Shown: piece by piece, positions 1 through 6,741 of the stretch
Numbering within the stretch: the first letter of the stretch is position 1
How the letters are laid out: every line of letters starts with the position of its first letter
NCBI GenBank assembly: GCA_027729635.1
Contig: JAQCEM010000057.1
Location: 1 to 10,209, forward strand
Source of the DNA: Casp-actino8 sp001510335
Lineage (GTDB): Bacteria > Actinomycetota > Acidimicrobiia > Acidimicrobiales > Ilumatobacteraceae
Length of the DNA stretch: 10,209 bases
Reading direction: 5' to 3'
Notes under the pieces: model-generated
Databases searched by the model: none
Seen by the model: only the letters and a program-made list of their open reading frames with translations
What the model was told of the DNA's origin: nothing
Translations under genes and position numbers: made by a program

Positions 1-1761
1 GGTTTGACTGTATTGTTCGCATAGCGGGTTGGGCTTCACTAAGAGTTGGTTCAAAAATCCGATCGTGGTTTTACGTTGCAAACAATCCTCGAGATTCGGT
101 AACGGGGGATTGTCGATGTACAGAACGACTTTTTTACCGGCCTGGGTCAAGATCGTGATGCTGTTGCGAAAACCTTCAGTCACGATGTCGTAATAGGGAC
201 TGTCGAGCAATTGCACAAAACTTGTTTCATCACCGATACCAAACATCGCACGCACAGCGCCTTGTAGAACAACGATGTCAACATCGGGATTGTTCGCTAC
301 TGAATCAACTGCGATCCGCGCGAGCTTTTGAAATCGTTCAAATTCGGAGGCATCAGAAATGAGTGGCACTGGTACTCCACTGTCGGAGTTGCCACCCATA
401 AACAACCAGCGCCCGTTCTCGGTCGAAGTACGGATGAACCCGTTGATTAAGGACTCGGATTTACTGTCACCGATTAAAGCAAATCGGGGCGTGTCACGAT
501 TGTCTTCAAAACAACTAGCGAAAAGATCGGCAACTTTGGCATCGCTGATTCCACACGTATCTTGAACCCAGCCGTTCGCACCACCTTCATCACCAGTCTT
601 GATGTCGGGATTCATCTGGACAACTTTGCGGCTGGTTATTCCATCATTCTCAAACGTCGCGTAACCAATAAGTCCGATCACAATCATTGATGCAACGAGA
701 GCGCCAGTCACCACCTTGACGCGGGGATGAAAGCGCAGCGGCTTTTCAATCAATCGATAGGTAGCCCACGACAGCAGTACCGACAACACGACTGCGCCAA
801 AACGAACTCCTGCCGATGGAACTGTGCTGGCGATGATGCGCGCGAATGTCAGCAGCGGCCAGTGCCACAAATAGAGAGGGAAGCTAATGAGCCCGATCCA
901 CACCACTGGACGCAACGAGAAAATGCGACGTGCCGTAAACGTGTGGGCGCCGGCACCAATCATGAGCGCCGCGCCAATTGTTGGTGCTAACGCATTCCAG
1001 CCCGGAAACTTGCTGGACTCGTCGAGACCAAACATCGTGAACAATATAAGCGCAAGACCAAGAAAGGCAAGTGCATGTTGGAGTTTTGAGGCTTGTTCGG
1101 ATGGAGTACGTCGCAACATGACGACCGCCAAAATCGCGCCAACGAGTAATTCCCAAAAGCGGTTGAATGGCGAGTAATACGCACCAACGACATCGTGGTC
1201 GAGCGCATATAAACCAAAGCCAAATGAAGTAACAGTCAGAACAATCGTAGATACAAGAACTGGCAAACGAAGTTTGAAGATCGCCCACAGCAACAATGGC
1301 CACACAATGTAGAACTGCTCTTCGATTCCGAGCGACCATAAATGGGTGAGTGGTTTCACTGCCGATGATGTATCGAAGTAACCCGACTCTTGCCACAAAA
1401 TGATGTTGGAAATAAATGAAGCGCCAGAACCGACATGCTTACCAAGTTGGCGGTATTCGGTGGCCAGTAAAACGAACCAACCAAACGCGTAGACAATCGC
1501 CAACATGGTGACTAACGCTGGAAAGATTCGTCGAATGCGACGTTGATAAAAACCTTGAATGGTGAAGGTTGATTCGTTCAAGCCATTCAAGATGTTTGTG
1601 GTGATGAGATAGCCAGAAATAACGAAGAAGACATCAACGCCGACATAACCACCAGGGATCATCCACGAAAAGGCGTGAAAGATCACGACGGATATAACTG
1701 CGAGTGCCCGCAGACCATCGATATCTGATCGATAGTTGTGGGTCAGTTGGGCTTGATGCAT
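1..1761 (-). CDS. Acyltransferase-3 (OafA/YrhL-like) membrane O-acyltransferase with SGNH domain, C-terminus cut by window edge
   Basis: Reading the minus strand from an ATG at 1761 gives 587 open codons to the window edge. Residues 7-25 (THNYRSDIDGLRALAVISV) are the classic start of the acyltransferase-3 family, with the conserved His at residue 29. Further family motifs are GGYVGVDVFFVISGYLI (37-53), FYQRRIRRIFPAL (71-83), HLWSLGIEEQFYIVWP (140-155), SFPLYLWHWPL (293-303) and TYRLIEKPLR (334-343). About ten hydrophobic segments lie in residues 15-370. A periplasm-type domain follows, with the SGNH block I motif ALIGDSKSES (428-437; Ser433 is the likely nucleophile). The matching DxxH block lies beyond the window. 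Family members transfer acetyl or similar acyl groups from the cytoplasm onto surface polysaccharide or lipid-linked sugars; the substrate here is unknown. The start codon lies inside the upstream methyltransferase gene (19-base overlap), which suggests translational coupling; no strong Shine-Dalgarno sequence is visible. Confidence 0.93.
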   Translation of the reverse strand, partial: MHQAQLTHNYRSDIDGLRALAVISVVIFHAFSWMIPGGYVGVDVFFVISGYLITTNILNGLNESTFTIQGFYQRRIRRIFPALVTMLAIVYAFGWFVLLATEYRQLGKHVGSGASFISNIILWQESGYFDTSSAVKPLTHLWSLGIEEQFYIVWPLLLWAIFKLRLPVLVSTIVLTVTSFGFGLYALDHDVVGAYYSPFNRFWELLVGAILAVVMLRRTPSEQASKLQHALAFLGLALILFTMFGLDESSKFPGWNALAPTIGAALMIGAGAHTFTARRIFSLRPVVWIGLISFPLYLWHWPLLTFARIIASTVPSAGVRFGAVVLSVLLSWATYRLIEKPLRFHPRVKVVTGALVASMIVIGLIGYATFENDGITSRKVVQMNPDIKTGDEGGANGWVQDTCGISDAKVADLFASCFEDNRDTPRFALIGDSKSESLINGFIRTSTENGRWLFMGGNSDSGVPVPLISDASEFERFQKLARIAVDSVANNPDVDIVVLQGAVRAMFGIGDETSFVQLLDSPYYDIVTEGFRNSITILTQAGKKVVLYIDNPPLPNLEDCLQRKTTIGFLNQLLVKPNPLCEQYSQT

Positions 1762-2639
1762 TCCCAGGTGGCGTAGTGATACGCGGGCAAGAAACCAAAG
1801 ACGCGAGAAACTTGAGAGTCGGTCACAGGGGTGAGGTCTTGGGGTCGAGCTGCAGTCACTAACTCGTCAACATTGAAGCCGTCACCATTTGAGGCAGGCG
1901 CAGCCACTGAATGATTCAACATCTCGAAATAATCTTGAGTGACCAAAACTGTTGTCGTGAAACCGGCCGCCCGCAACTTGTCGGTGAGATCCCAGCCGAA
2001 GTTGAAAAATACTGGGGTGTTATCAGCGTGGAATTCAGGGGTTGATGGAACTTGTGTTGATCCGTAACACAAAGGAACTTGCAAGTACATACGTCCGCCC
2101 GGAGCAAGCACTCGGTAAATCTCGCTGAGTGCTTTTTCGGTGTCGGGCACATGTTCAAGTACATGTGGTGTTAGCAAAATATCGATGGACGAATCGGGCA
2201 AGGCCATTGCTTGAAGGTCAATTTGAATGTCACCCTCATGGGCCGACAAGTCGTAGTCGCTGGCGGTGTATTTGAAATAGCGCCGCATCATTGATCGGTA
2301 GCCGGCGCCCATACGGGGACTGGTCTCGAGAACTCGCAGGTTTTTGGCGTAGCCCCGACGCGACAAGAAGCAGAACAACAAGAAGCGATCGCGAGCCACG
2401 CTGCCACATCGCGGGCAGGTCGCCATTTCGGTGTGATACGGCCCGATGAACTCGTCGCCCGACCAATGACAGATATTGCACACCGCGGCGGCGGTTGTGA
2501 TCGTCTTGGGGCTGACCCACGGTTTGAACCCCAGTTCCCACCATGCGCCTTCAGGCGAGGCCAAGCCAACTCGTCGAGCAATGGGCCGCAAAAGCTGGCG
2601 GACTCGCTGAGAAGGGGATAACTGTGAGCCAGAAGACAT
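1743..2639 (-). CDS. Class I SAM-dependent methyltransferase with N-terminal Cys4 zinc-ribbon-like segment
   Basis: This 298-residue protein has two parts. Residues 54-78 carry C54-x2-C57 and C75-x2-C78 (VCNICHW ... TCPRCGS), a likely structural zinc site. From about residue 100 a class I methyltransferase fold follows: motif I-like LRVLETSPRMGAG (101-113), an acidic strand end at DYD (128-130), the Methyltransf_11-type signature TPHVLEHVPD (157-166), and RVLAPGGRMYLQVP (176-189). It should transfer a methyl group from S-adenosylmethionine. The acceptor cannot be read from sequence, but the setting next to acyl- and glycosyltransferases favours a sugar or glycan intermediate. There is no signal peptide or membrane segment, so it is probably cytoplasmic. 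The ATG at 2639 is the first good start; no Shine-Dalgarno sequence precedes it at normal spacing, and a possible -10 box lies 8 bases upstream. It is the first gene of a two-gene unit with the acyltransferase. Methyltransferase fold is sure; substrate is not. Confidence 0.9.
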   Translation of the reverse strand: MSSGSQLSPSQRVRQLLRPIARRVGLASPEGAWWELGFKPWVSPKTITTAAAVCNICHWSGDEFIGPYHTEMATCPRCGSVARDRFLLFCFLSRRGYAKNLRVLETSPRMGAGYRSMMRRYFKYTASDYDLSAHEGDIQIDLQAMALPDSSIDILLTPHVLEHVPDTEKALSEIYRVLAPGGRMYLQVPLCYGSTQVPSTPEFHADNTPVFFNFGWDLTDKLRAAGFTTTVLVTQDYFEMLNHSVAAPASNGDGFNVDELVTAARPQDLTPVTDSQVSRVFGFLPAYHYATWECIKPN

Positions 2640-2647
2640 CGGTATTC

Positions 2648-2653
2648 ACGCTA
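2648..2653 (-). promoter_or_regulatory. Possible -10 box (TAGCGT) for the minus-strand methyltransferase gene
   Basis: On the minus strand, TAGCGT fits the TAnnnT pattern and ends 8 bases before the ATG at 2639. Transcription starting 6-8 bases downstream would give a leaderless or nearly leaderless mRNA, which is common in actinobacteria and would explain the missing Shine-Dalgarno sequence. No convincing -35 element was found, so this is a weak call. Confidence 0.3.
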
Positions 2654-2707
2654 ATGGGTGGCGGTACTCGGTGGGGGTAACTCCTGATCTCGCAGGTGTC
2701 ACAGGGT

Positions 2708-2713
2708 TAGGAT
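2708..2713 (+). promoter_or_regulatory. Possible -10 box (TAGGAT) for the plus-strand glycosyltransferase operon
   Basis: TAGGAT fits TAnnnT and ends 6 bases before the GTG at 2720, the spacing expected for a leaderless transcript beginning at the start codon. The divergent gene at 2639 leaves only 80 bases between the two start codons, so an operon promoter should lie here. A -35 element is not evident 16-18 bases upstream. The alternative is that AGG within this stretch serves as a weak ribosome binding site. Confidence 0.35.
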
Positions 2714-2719
2714 TGCCGT

Positions 2720-3010
2720 GTGCGAATTCTTCGAGCCTTAGTTGGGCGCTTGACCGGGCGAGATATGCGGGCGTTGCGAGCCGAAGTCGCCGAGATGCGT
2801 AATCAGATTCAGGTGATGAGCGATATTTTGCAGTCGCTGAACCATGACATTCGATCTGGTTCTGAGCGATCGCTTCCGTTGTTTATGGGTTATGCCGAGC
2901 GGTTGCGCCTTGATGCTGACACTGCTGTGGGCGCGACTCAAGTGATTGAGCGCCAGATTGCGCAGCTTCAGCAGCGTCTTGACCACTTGTCTGTGCCGAA
3001 CCAGGGCTGA
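2720..3010 (+). CDS. Small coiled-coil protein of unknown function heading the glycosyltransferase operon
   Basis: A 96-residue protein that I do not recognise as a named family. Residues 1-20 are basic and amphipathic (MRILRALVGRLTGRDMRALR). Heptad-like runs follow: 16-45 (ALRAEVAEMRNQIQVMSDIL) and 70-91 (GATQVIERQIAQLQQRLDHL). The linker between them is rich in Ser/Arg and contains LPLFMGYAERLRLD. It has no signal peptide, transmembrane segment or cysteines. Start: GTG at 2720; an in-frame ATG at 2765 would remove the basic N-terminus. The stop is followed after 3 bases by the ATG of the large glycosyltransferase, so the two are almost certainly co-transcribed and perhaps coupled. Its place suggests a helper, for example an oligomerising or membrane-attached scaffold for the glycosyltransferases; this is inference. 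The reading frame is open through 291 bases with coding-like codon choice, but homology could not be tested. Confidence 0.72.
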   Translation: MRILRALVGRLTGRDMRALRAEVAEMRNQIQVMSDILQSLNHDIRSGSERSLPLFMGYAERLRLDADTAVGATQVIERQIAQLQQRLDHLSVPNQG

Positions 3011-3013
3011 CCA

Positions 3014-5326
3014 ATGACGGCCGAGCCGAAGGTGCTCGTTGATGGGCGAGTCATTTCGCATCCAACTGCCGGTGGGCGAGGAGTCGGGCGCTACACCATT
3101 GGACTCGTGCGGGCGATGCATGAATCGGGTGCAGCAGTGACGGTGATGAACTCGTCGGTTGACGATGAGCAGTTGTGGCTTGATGCGATACCAACTCTGC
3201 GGGTTGCTCCGTTTGAACCGAGCACGGTGCGCTCGATTTCGGCTGATACGTGGTTCATGTGCACACAAATGATGTTGCATCCGATACCGCTCGATGTTGT
3301 GCCACGCATGATCACCGAGGCCGGCTTGCGCGTTGTTGGTGTTCTGCACGATGTCATTCCGTATCGGTATCCAGAACAGTATTTATGTGATCCAAGAGCG
3401 CTGCGGCAGTCGCAATTGCGCGCCATGCTTGTGCGTACTTTCGATGCGATGGTTGCCAACTCAACTTTCTCGGCTGATACCAGTGCTTCGGTGTTGAAGT
3501 TTGATCGCTCACGAATTCATGTCGTGGGTGCGGTTGTTGAACCACAGTTTTGTGTGGGACCAGTTGCAATGACGCGAGTGCAGCGACTGGTTGATAAGGG
3601 GGTTGACATATCGCGAGGTTTGGTCGTTGCTGTCACCGGTGGTGATGACCGCAAAAACACGCCGGGTCTCATCCGGGCATGGGGTTCTATCAACGCCGAA
3701 CTTCGTCAGTCGCATCAACTAGTGATTGCGTGTGCGACCGTGCCAGTAGTTCAGACTCGTTGGCGCGAGGTTGCCAGTTCGGTGGGACTGACGGCGCAAG
3801 ATGTTGTTTTCACCGACACAGTGACCGATGACGAAATGGTTGCGCTGTATCAATCGGCTCGGTTATCGGTGATGCCGTCCCTTGAAGAAGGTTTTGGATT
3901 GCCAGTGGCCGAGGCTGCGGCCTGTGGTTGCGTGACAATCTGTTCAAACAATTCGTCGCTTCCGGAAGTGATTAATTGTGATGAGGCTTTGTTCAATGCG
4001 AGTGATGTCATTGATATTGCTCGGGCTATTGAATGGGCACTCACCGATGGCGGTCACCGCGAGCGACTGAAAGTTGCCGCAGGGCGCGCGGCGCAACGTT
4101 GGACGTGGAAAAATGTCGGTCGCGATGCGGTGACAGCGCTGTCGGGATACGCGCCAAGAAGTGGGCATTCGGTTCATGTGCGTGAACGAATTGGTCTGAT
4201 GGGTCCATCGGCAGGATCGCCTTCGGGTATTGGCACGTACAACGCTCGCTTGGCGAATGCGTGGCACGAGAATCGTGATCTGCCCGAAATGATTGAATAC
4301 GTTGATGTTTCGAGTACTTCACTTGCCGTGAATGACTGTCATTCTGCGGCTGGGCTGGGTCGATATTGGTATCCACACGATGTTGACGACCTGGTTGTTT
4401 CGCTTGGGTCGTCTCCGTATCACGCGGTGTCGGTAGCCCGTGCCCGTGAAAACGCGTGTCACGTTTGGCTACACGAACCCACGTTGGTTGGTTGCCATGT
4501 TGGTATTGGGCATCAATCTGGATCGCGCGAATGGGCTGATGAATACATGCGCGATCAATTACGCGACTGCAATGTGCCCGAGCATTTGTGGCCGCAAGAT
4601 TTGCTTGATGCCGAGGCTTACCATGCTGCGGGCATTCATTTCTTACAACCAGTTCTTCGTCGGGCGAAGTCGGTCATCGTGTCAAGCGATGAGGCTGCCC
4701 AGAAGATTCGCGATATCGGTGTGAACGTGCCGGTCTTGGTTTTGCCATTGGCGCACGAAATATGTGAACCAGTCACTCAATGGCCGAGCGATCAACTGGT
4801 GGTTTCAGCCGGATGGATTGATGCAAGTAAGTGCCCAGAAAAAGTCGTGCAGTCGCTGTCTCGAATGAAGGTTCGTTTGCTTTTCGTAGGCGAAGCATCT
4901 AAAGAGATTCAAGAACAGGTCATGAAAGTGGCCGCGAAACTCGGGATGGCTAGCCGAGTGAGCTTCACTGGGCGTCTATCAAACGACGAATACGACCGCA
5001 CACTGCGATCAGCATCATTGGCGATTCAGCTTCGCTTACAAGGTGGGCGAGGAGAGCGGTCGGCGGCTGTCAACGACTTGCGGTCACGAGGAATCCCGGT
5101 GATTTGCGATATCGGTCGCGAAGAGTCGTTATCGGTAGACGAAGTTGAACAGCAAGCGCGCGAATTGCTTTACGAGGAAACCGTTTGGAATGTTGCATCT
5201 GCAAATTCGGTCGCGATTTCTCGTTCGTGGACATTTTCTGATGTCAGTCAAGCGCTTGTTTCGTGGGTTGATCGGTCACATGGCCTTGGTGCGGCGACAA
5301 TCCATCAGGCGACTTCATTAGGGTGA
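3014..5326 (+). CDS. Tandem two-domain GT4-GT4 (GT-B fold) glycosyltransferase
   Basis: This 770-residue protein is about twice the usual GT4 length and holds two GT-B units in tandem. Unit 1 (about 5-385) has the Gly-rich acceptor-side loop TAGGRGVGRYT (18-28), the HDVIPYRYPEQY segment (112-123), VANSTFSA (147-154), TGGDDRKNT (208-216), and the donor-site motif EEGFGLPVAEAA with E292 and E300 (the E-x7-E pair). Unit 2 (about 391-770) restarts with RIGLMGPSAGSPSGIGTYN (392-410), then VWLHEPT (484-490), IVSSDEAA (555-562), SAGWIDASKCPE (598-609), FVGEA and FTGRLSNDEY, and ends in GGRGERSAAVNDLRSRGIPVI (677-697), where E681 is kept but position 689 is Leu; D688 may stand in. The two units probably add two sugars, from nucleotide-sugar donors, to a growing lipid-linked or surface glycan on the cytoplasmic face. 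No membrane segments are seen. AGGG lies 7 bases before the ATG. The stop overlaps the next gene by 4 bases (GTGA). Confidence 0.93.
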   Translation: MTAEPKVLVDGRVISHPTAGGRGVGRYTIGLVRAMHESGAAVTVMNSSVDDEQLWLDAIPTLRVAPFEPSTVRSISADTWFMCTQMMLHPIPLDVVPRMITEAGLRVVGVLHDVIPYRYPEQYLCDPRALRQSQLRAMLVRTFDAMVANSTFSADTSASVLKFDRSRIHVVGAVVEPQFCVGPVAMTRVQRLVDKGVDISRGLVVAVTGGDDRKNTPGLIRAWGSINAELRQSHQLVIACATVPVVQTRWREVASSVGLTAQDVVFTDTVTDDEMVALYQSARLSVMPSLEEGFGLPVAEAAACGCVTICSNNSSLPEVINCDEALFNASDVIDIARAIEWALTDGGHRERLKVAAGRAAQRWTWKNVGRDAVTALSGYAPRSGHSVHVRERIGLMGPSAGSPSGIGTYNARLANAWHENRDLPEMIEYVDVSSTSLAVNDCHSAAGLGRYWYPHDVDDLVVSLGSSPYHAVSVARARENACHVWLHEPTLVGCHVGIGHQSGSREWADEYMRDQLRDCNVPEHLWPQDLLDAEAYHAAGIHFLQPVLRRAKSVIVSSDEAAQKIRDIGVNVPVLVLPLAHEICEPVTQWPSDQLVVSAGWIDASKCPEKVVQSLSRMKVRLLFVGEASKEIQEQVMKVAAKLGMASRVSFTGRLSNDEYDRTLRSASLAIQLRLQGGRGERSAAVNDLRSRGIPVICDIGREESLSVDEVEQQARELLYEETVWNVASANSVAISRSWTFSDVSQALVSWVDRSHGLGAATIHQATSLG

Positions 5327-6741
5327 ATATCGGTATGACTTTCGAAGTTCCCTTTGTCCGCGTGGTGATCTTGTCTTTTGACGGTGGACAGATGACTCTT
5401 GATTGCATTGAGTCGTTAGCGAAAACTGATTGGCCGCGTGATCGATATGAAATTGTCATGGTTGATAACGGCTCGCTTGATGATGTCACCGAGCGAGTTC
5501 GCGCGCAATACCAAAACGTTCGAATTCTTGAACCTCTGCGCAACTTAGGTTTCGCGGGTGGTTGCAATTTGGGAATACAGGCCATCGCTTGTTCGGGTGG
5601 TCAGCCACTTCACGACTTCGACCATGTCGCATTAGTGAACAACGATGCCACGGTTGAGGCTGGTTGGTTGAAGGCTTTAGTTGAAGCGGTTGAAATGGGG
5701 CTTGATGTTGGAGCAGCGAGCGCCAAGATGTTGTTTGCTGATCGATTTACCGGCATTGACGTTGAAGTTTCTGAAACGACAATTGCTGGTAGTGGCGACG
5801 ACCGACTCGTAGGAGTCTGTGTGTCTGGTATTCGCATTGATGGCGAACGCCGCGATGATCAATTGCAGTTTGACGAGGGTTTCCACGGACCCGTTGACTT
5901 TGACCCGACACGCGGTGAAGAGTTTGCGCGCTGGAGTAAAAATCGCGGAGCGTTACGTATCAGCGAAAAACGAGTGGATGAATCGGTCGAACAAGTTGTT
6001 TCATTTCGACTATCAGCCGAAACCGAGCGCACAGTTACTCTGCGTTCAGATATTGATGAAGTAACGGTGAAGATCGGTGGTGGCTACGTCGACAAGAAGC
6101 CGATATTCACTTGGGTTGATGTGCGCGTCGGTAGCGATGTCTTTGACGTGATCAACAATGTTGGTTCAAATCTCTACGAACGTGGATTTGGTGGCGACCG
6201 CGGATTTCTTGAACGCGACCTAGGTCAGTTTGAACAGGCCGTCGAAGTTTTTGCGTGGTGTGGCGGGGCGGTGTTGTTGAAGAAGGCCTATCTTGACGCG
6301 GTTGGGGTTTTTGACGAGCGTTTGTTCTTGTATTACGAAGACACCGATCTGTCGTGGCGTGGTCGCTTGCAGGGTTGGCGTTATCTCTATGCGTCCGGCG
6401 CATTGGTGCGTCATCGTCATGCGCAGTCATCAGGTGTGGGTAGCGACGCCTTCCGCTTTTACACCGAACGAAATCGCTTACTTGTTTTAGCAAAGAATGC
6501 GCCATTGTGGTTGGCGGTGCGATCTGGACTAGGTGAGGTGAAGCGCACTGTGATCATCAATGTGAGGCACTTGATCTTGCGACCATTGACTTTACGGATG
6601 CCGTCGCGTCATGAAGCGGCGATGCGACGTCGCGTGTTGAGGTCATATCTGTCGTTGGTTCCGGCAATGCTGCGTGATCGCTGGTTGATGGACCGTCGTT
6701 GTTCGCGTCAATCATTAATGAAGTGGGAAGTGTCGAAATGA
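5323..6741 (+). CDS. GT2 (GT-A fold) glycosyltransferase with a ~130-residue insertion
   Basis: This 472-residue protein is a GT2 rhamnosyltransferase-like enzyme. N-terminal half: RVVILSFDGGQMTLDCIESL (13-32), VMVDNGSLDD (45-54), PLRNLGFAGGCNLGI (71-85), and metal-site-like VNNDAT (105-110). C-terminal part: NNVGSNLYERGFGGDRGFLERDLGQFEQAVEVFAWCGGAVLLKK (278-321), VFDERLFLYYEDTDLSWR (329-346) with the catalytic-type ED pair, GWRYLYASGALVRHRHAQSS (351-370) and FYTERNRLLVLAKNAP (379-394). Between them, residues about 143-276 are extra compared with the compact family. This stretch is rich in predicted beta strands (VSFRLSAETERTVTLRS, VTVKIGGGYV, FTWVDVRVG) and is not a known catalytic part. The protein probably transfers a sugar from a nucleotide donor at the inner membrane; donor and acceptor are unknown. 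The GTG at 5323 overlaps the previous stop by 4 bases; an in-frame ATG at 5335 is an alternative. Its stop overlaps the next gene's ATG by 4 bases. Confidence 0.92.
   Translation: MNIGMTFEVPFVRVVILSFDGGQMTLDCIESLAKTDWPRDRYEIVMVDNGSLDDVTERVRAQYQNVRILEPLRNLGFAGGCNLGIQAIACSGGQPLHDFDHVALVNNDATVEAGWLKALVEAVEMGLDVGAASAKMLFADRFTGIDVEVSETTIAGSGDDRLVGVCVSGIRIDGERRDDQLQFDEGFHGPVDFDPTRGEEFARWSKNRGALRISEKRVDESVEQVVSFRLSAETERTVTLRSDIDEVTVKIGGGYVDKKPIFTWVDVRVGSDVFDVINNVGSNLYERGFGGDRGFLERDLGQFEQAVEVFAWCGGAVLLKKAYLDAVGVFDERLFLYYEDTDLSWRGRLQGWRYLYASGALVRHRHAQSSGVGSDAFRFYTERNRLLVLAKNAPLWLAVRSGLGEVKRTVIINVRHLILRPLTLRMPSRHEAAMRRRVLRSYLSLVPAMLRDRWLMDRRCSRQSLMKWEVSK

Noticed and set aside
359..565. A 68-codon plus-strand open frame
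   Set aside because: It is antisense to the SGNH part of the acyltransferase and has no recognisable feature or ribosome binding site.
884..1396. A 170-codon open frame on the minus strand
   Set aside because: It lies inside the acyltransferase gene in another frame of the same strand; its sequence is Cys/Trp/Arg-rich with no domain, while the overlapping frame has clear family motifs.
2738..3349. A 203-codon open frame on the minus strand
   Set aside because: It is antisense to the coiled-coil gene and the start of the double GT4, is rich in His/Arg/Asn as shadow frames are, and shows no domain.
6699..6737. A TTG start giving 13 more residues to the last glycosyltransferase
   Set aside because: The ATG at 6738 has an ATGA overlap and a GGGAAG ribosome binding site, and the GT4 fold begins right after it.
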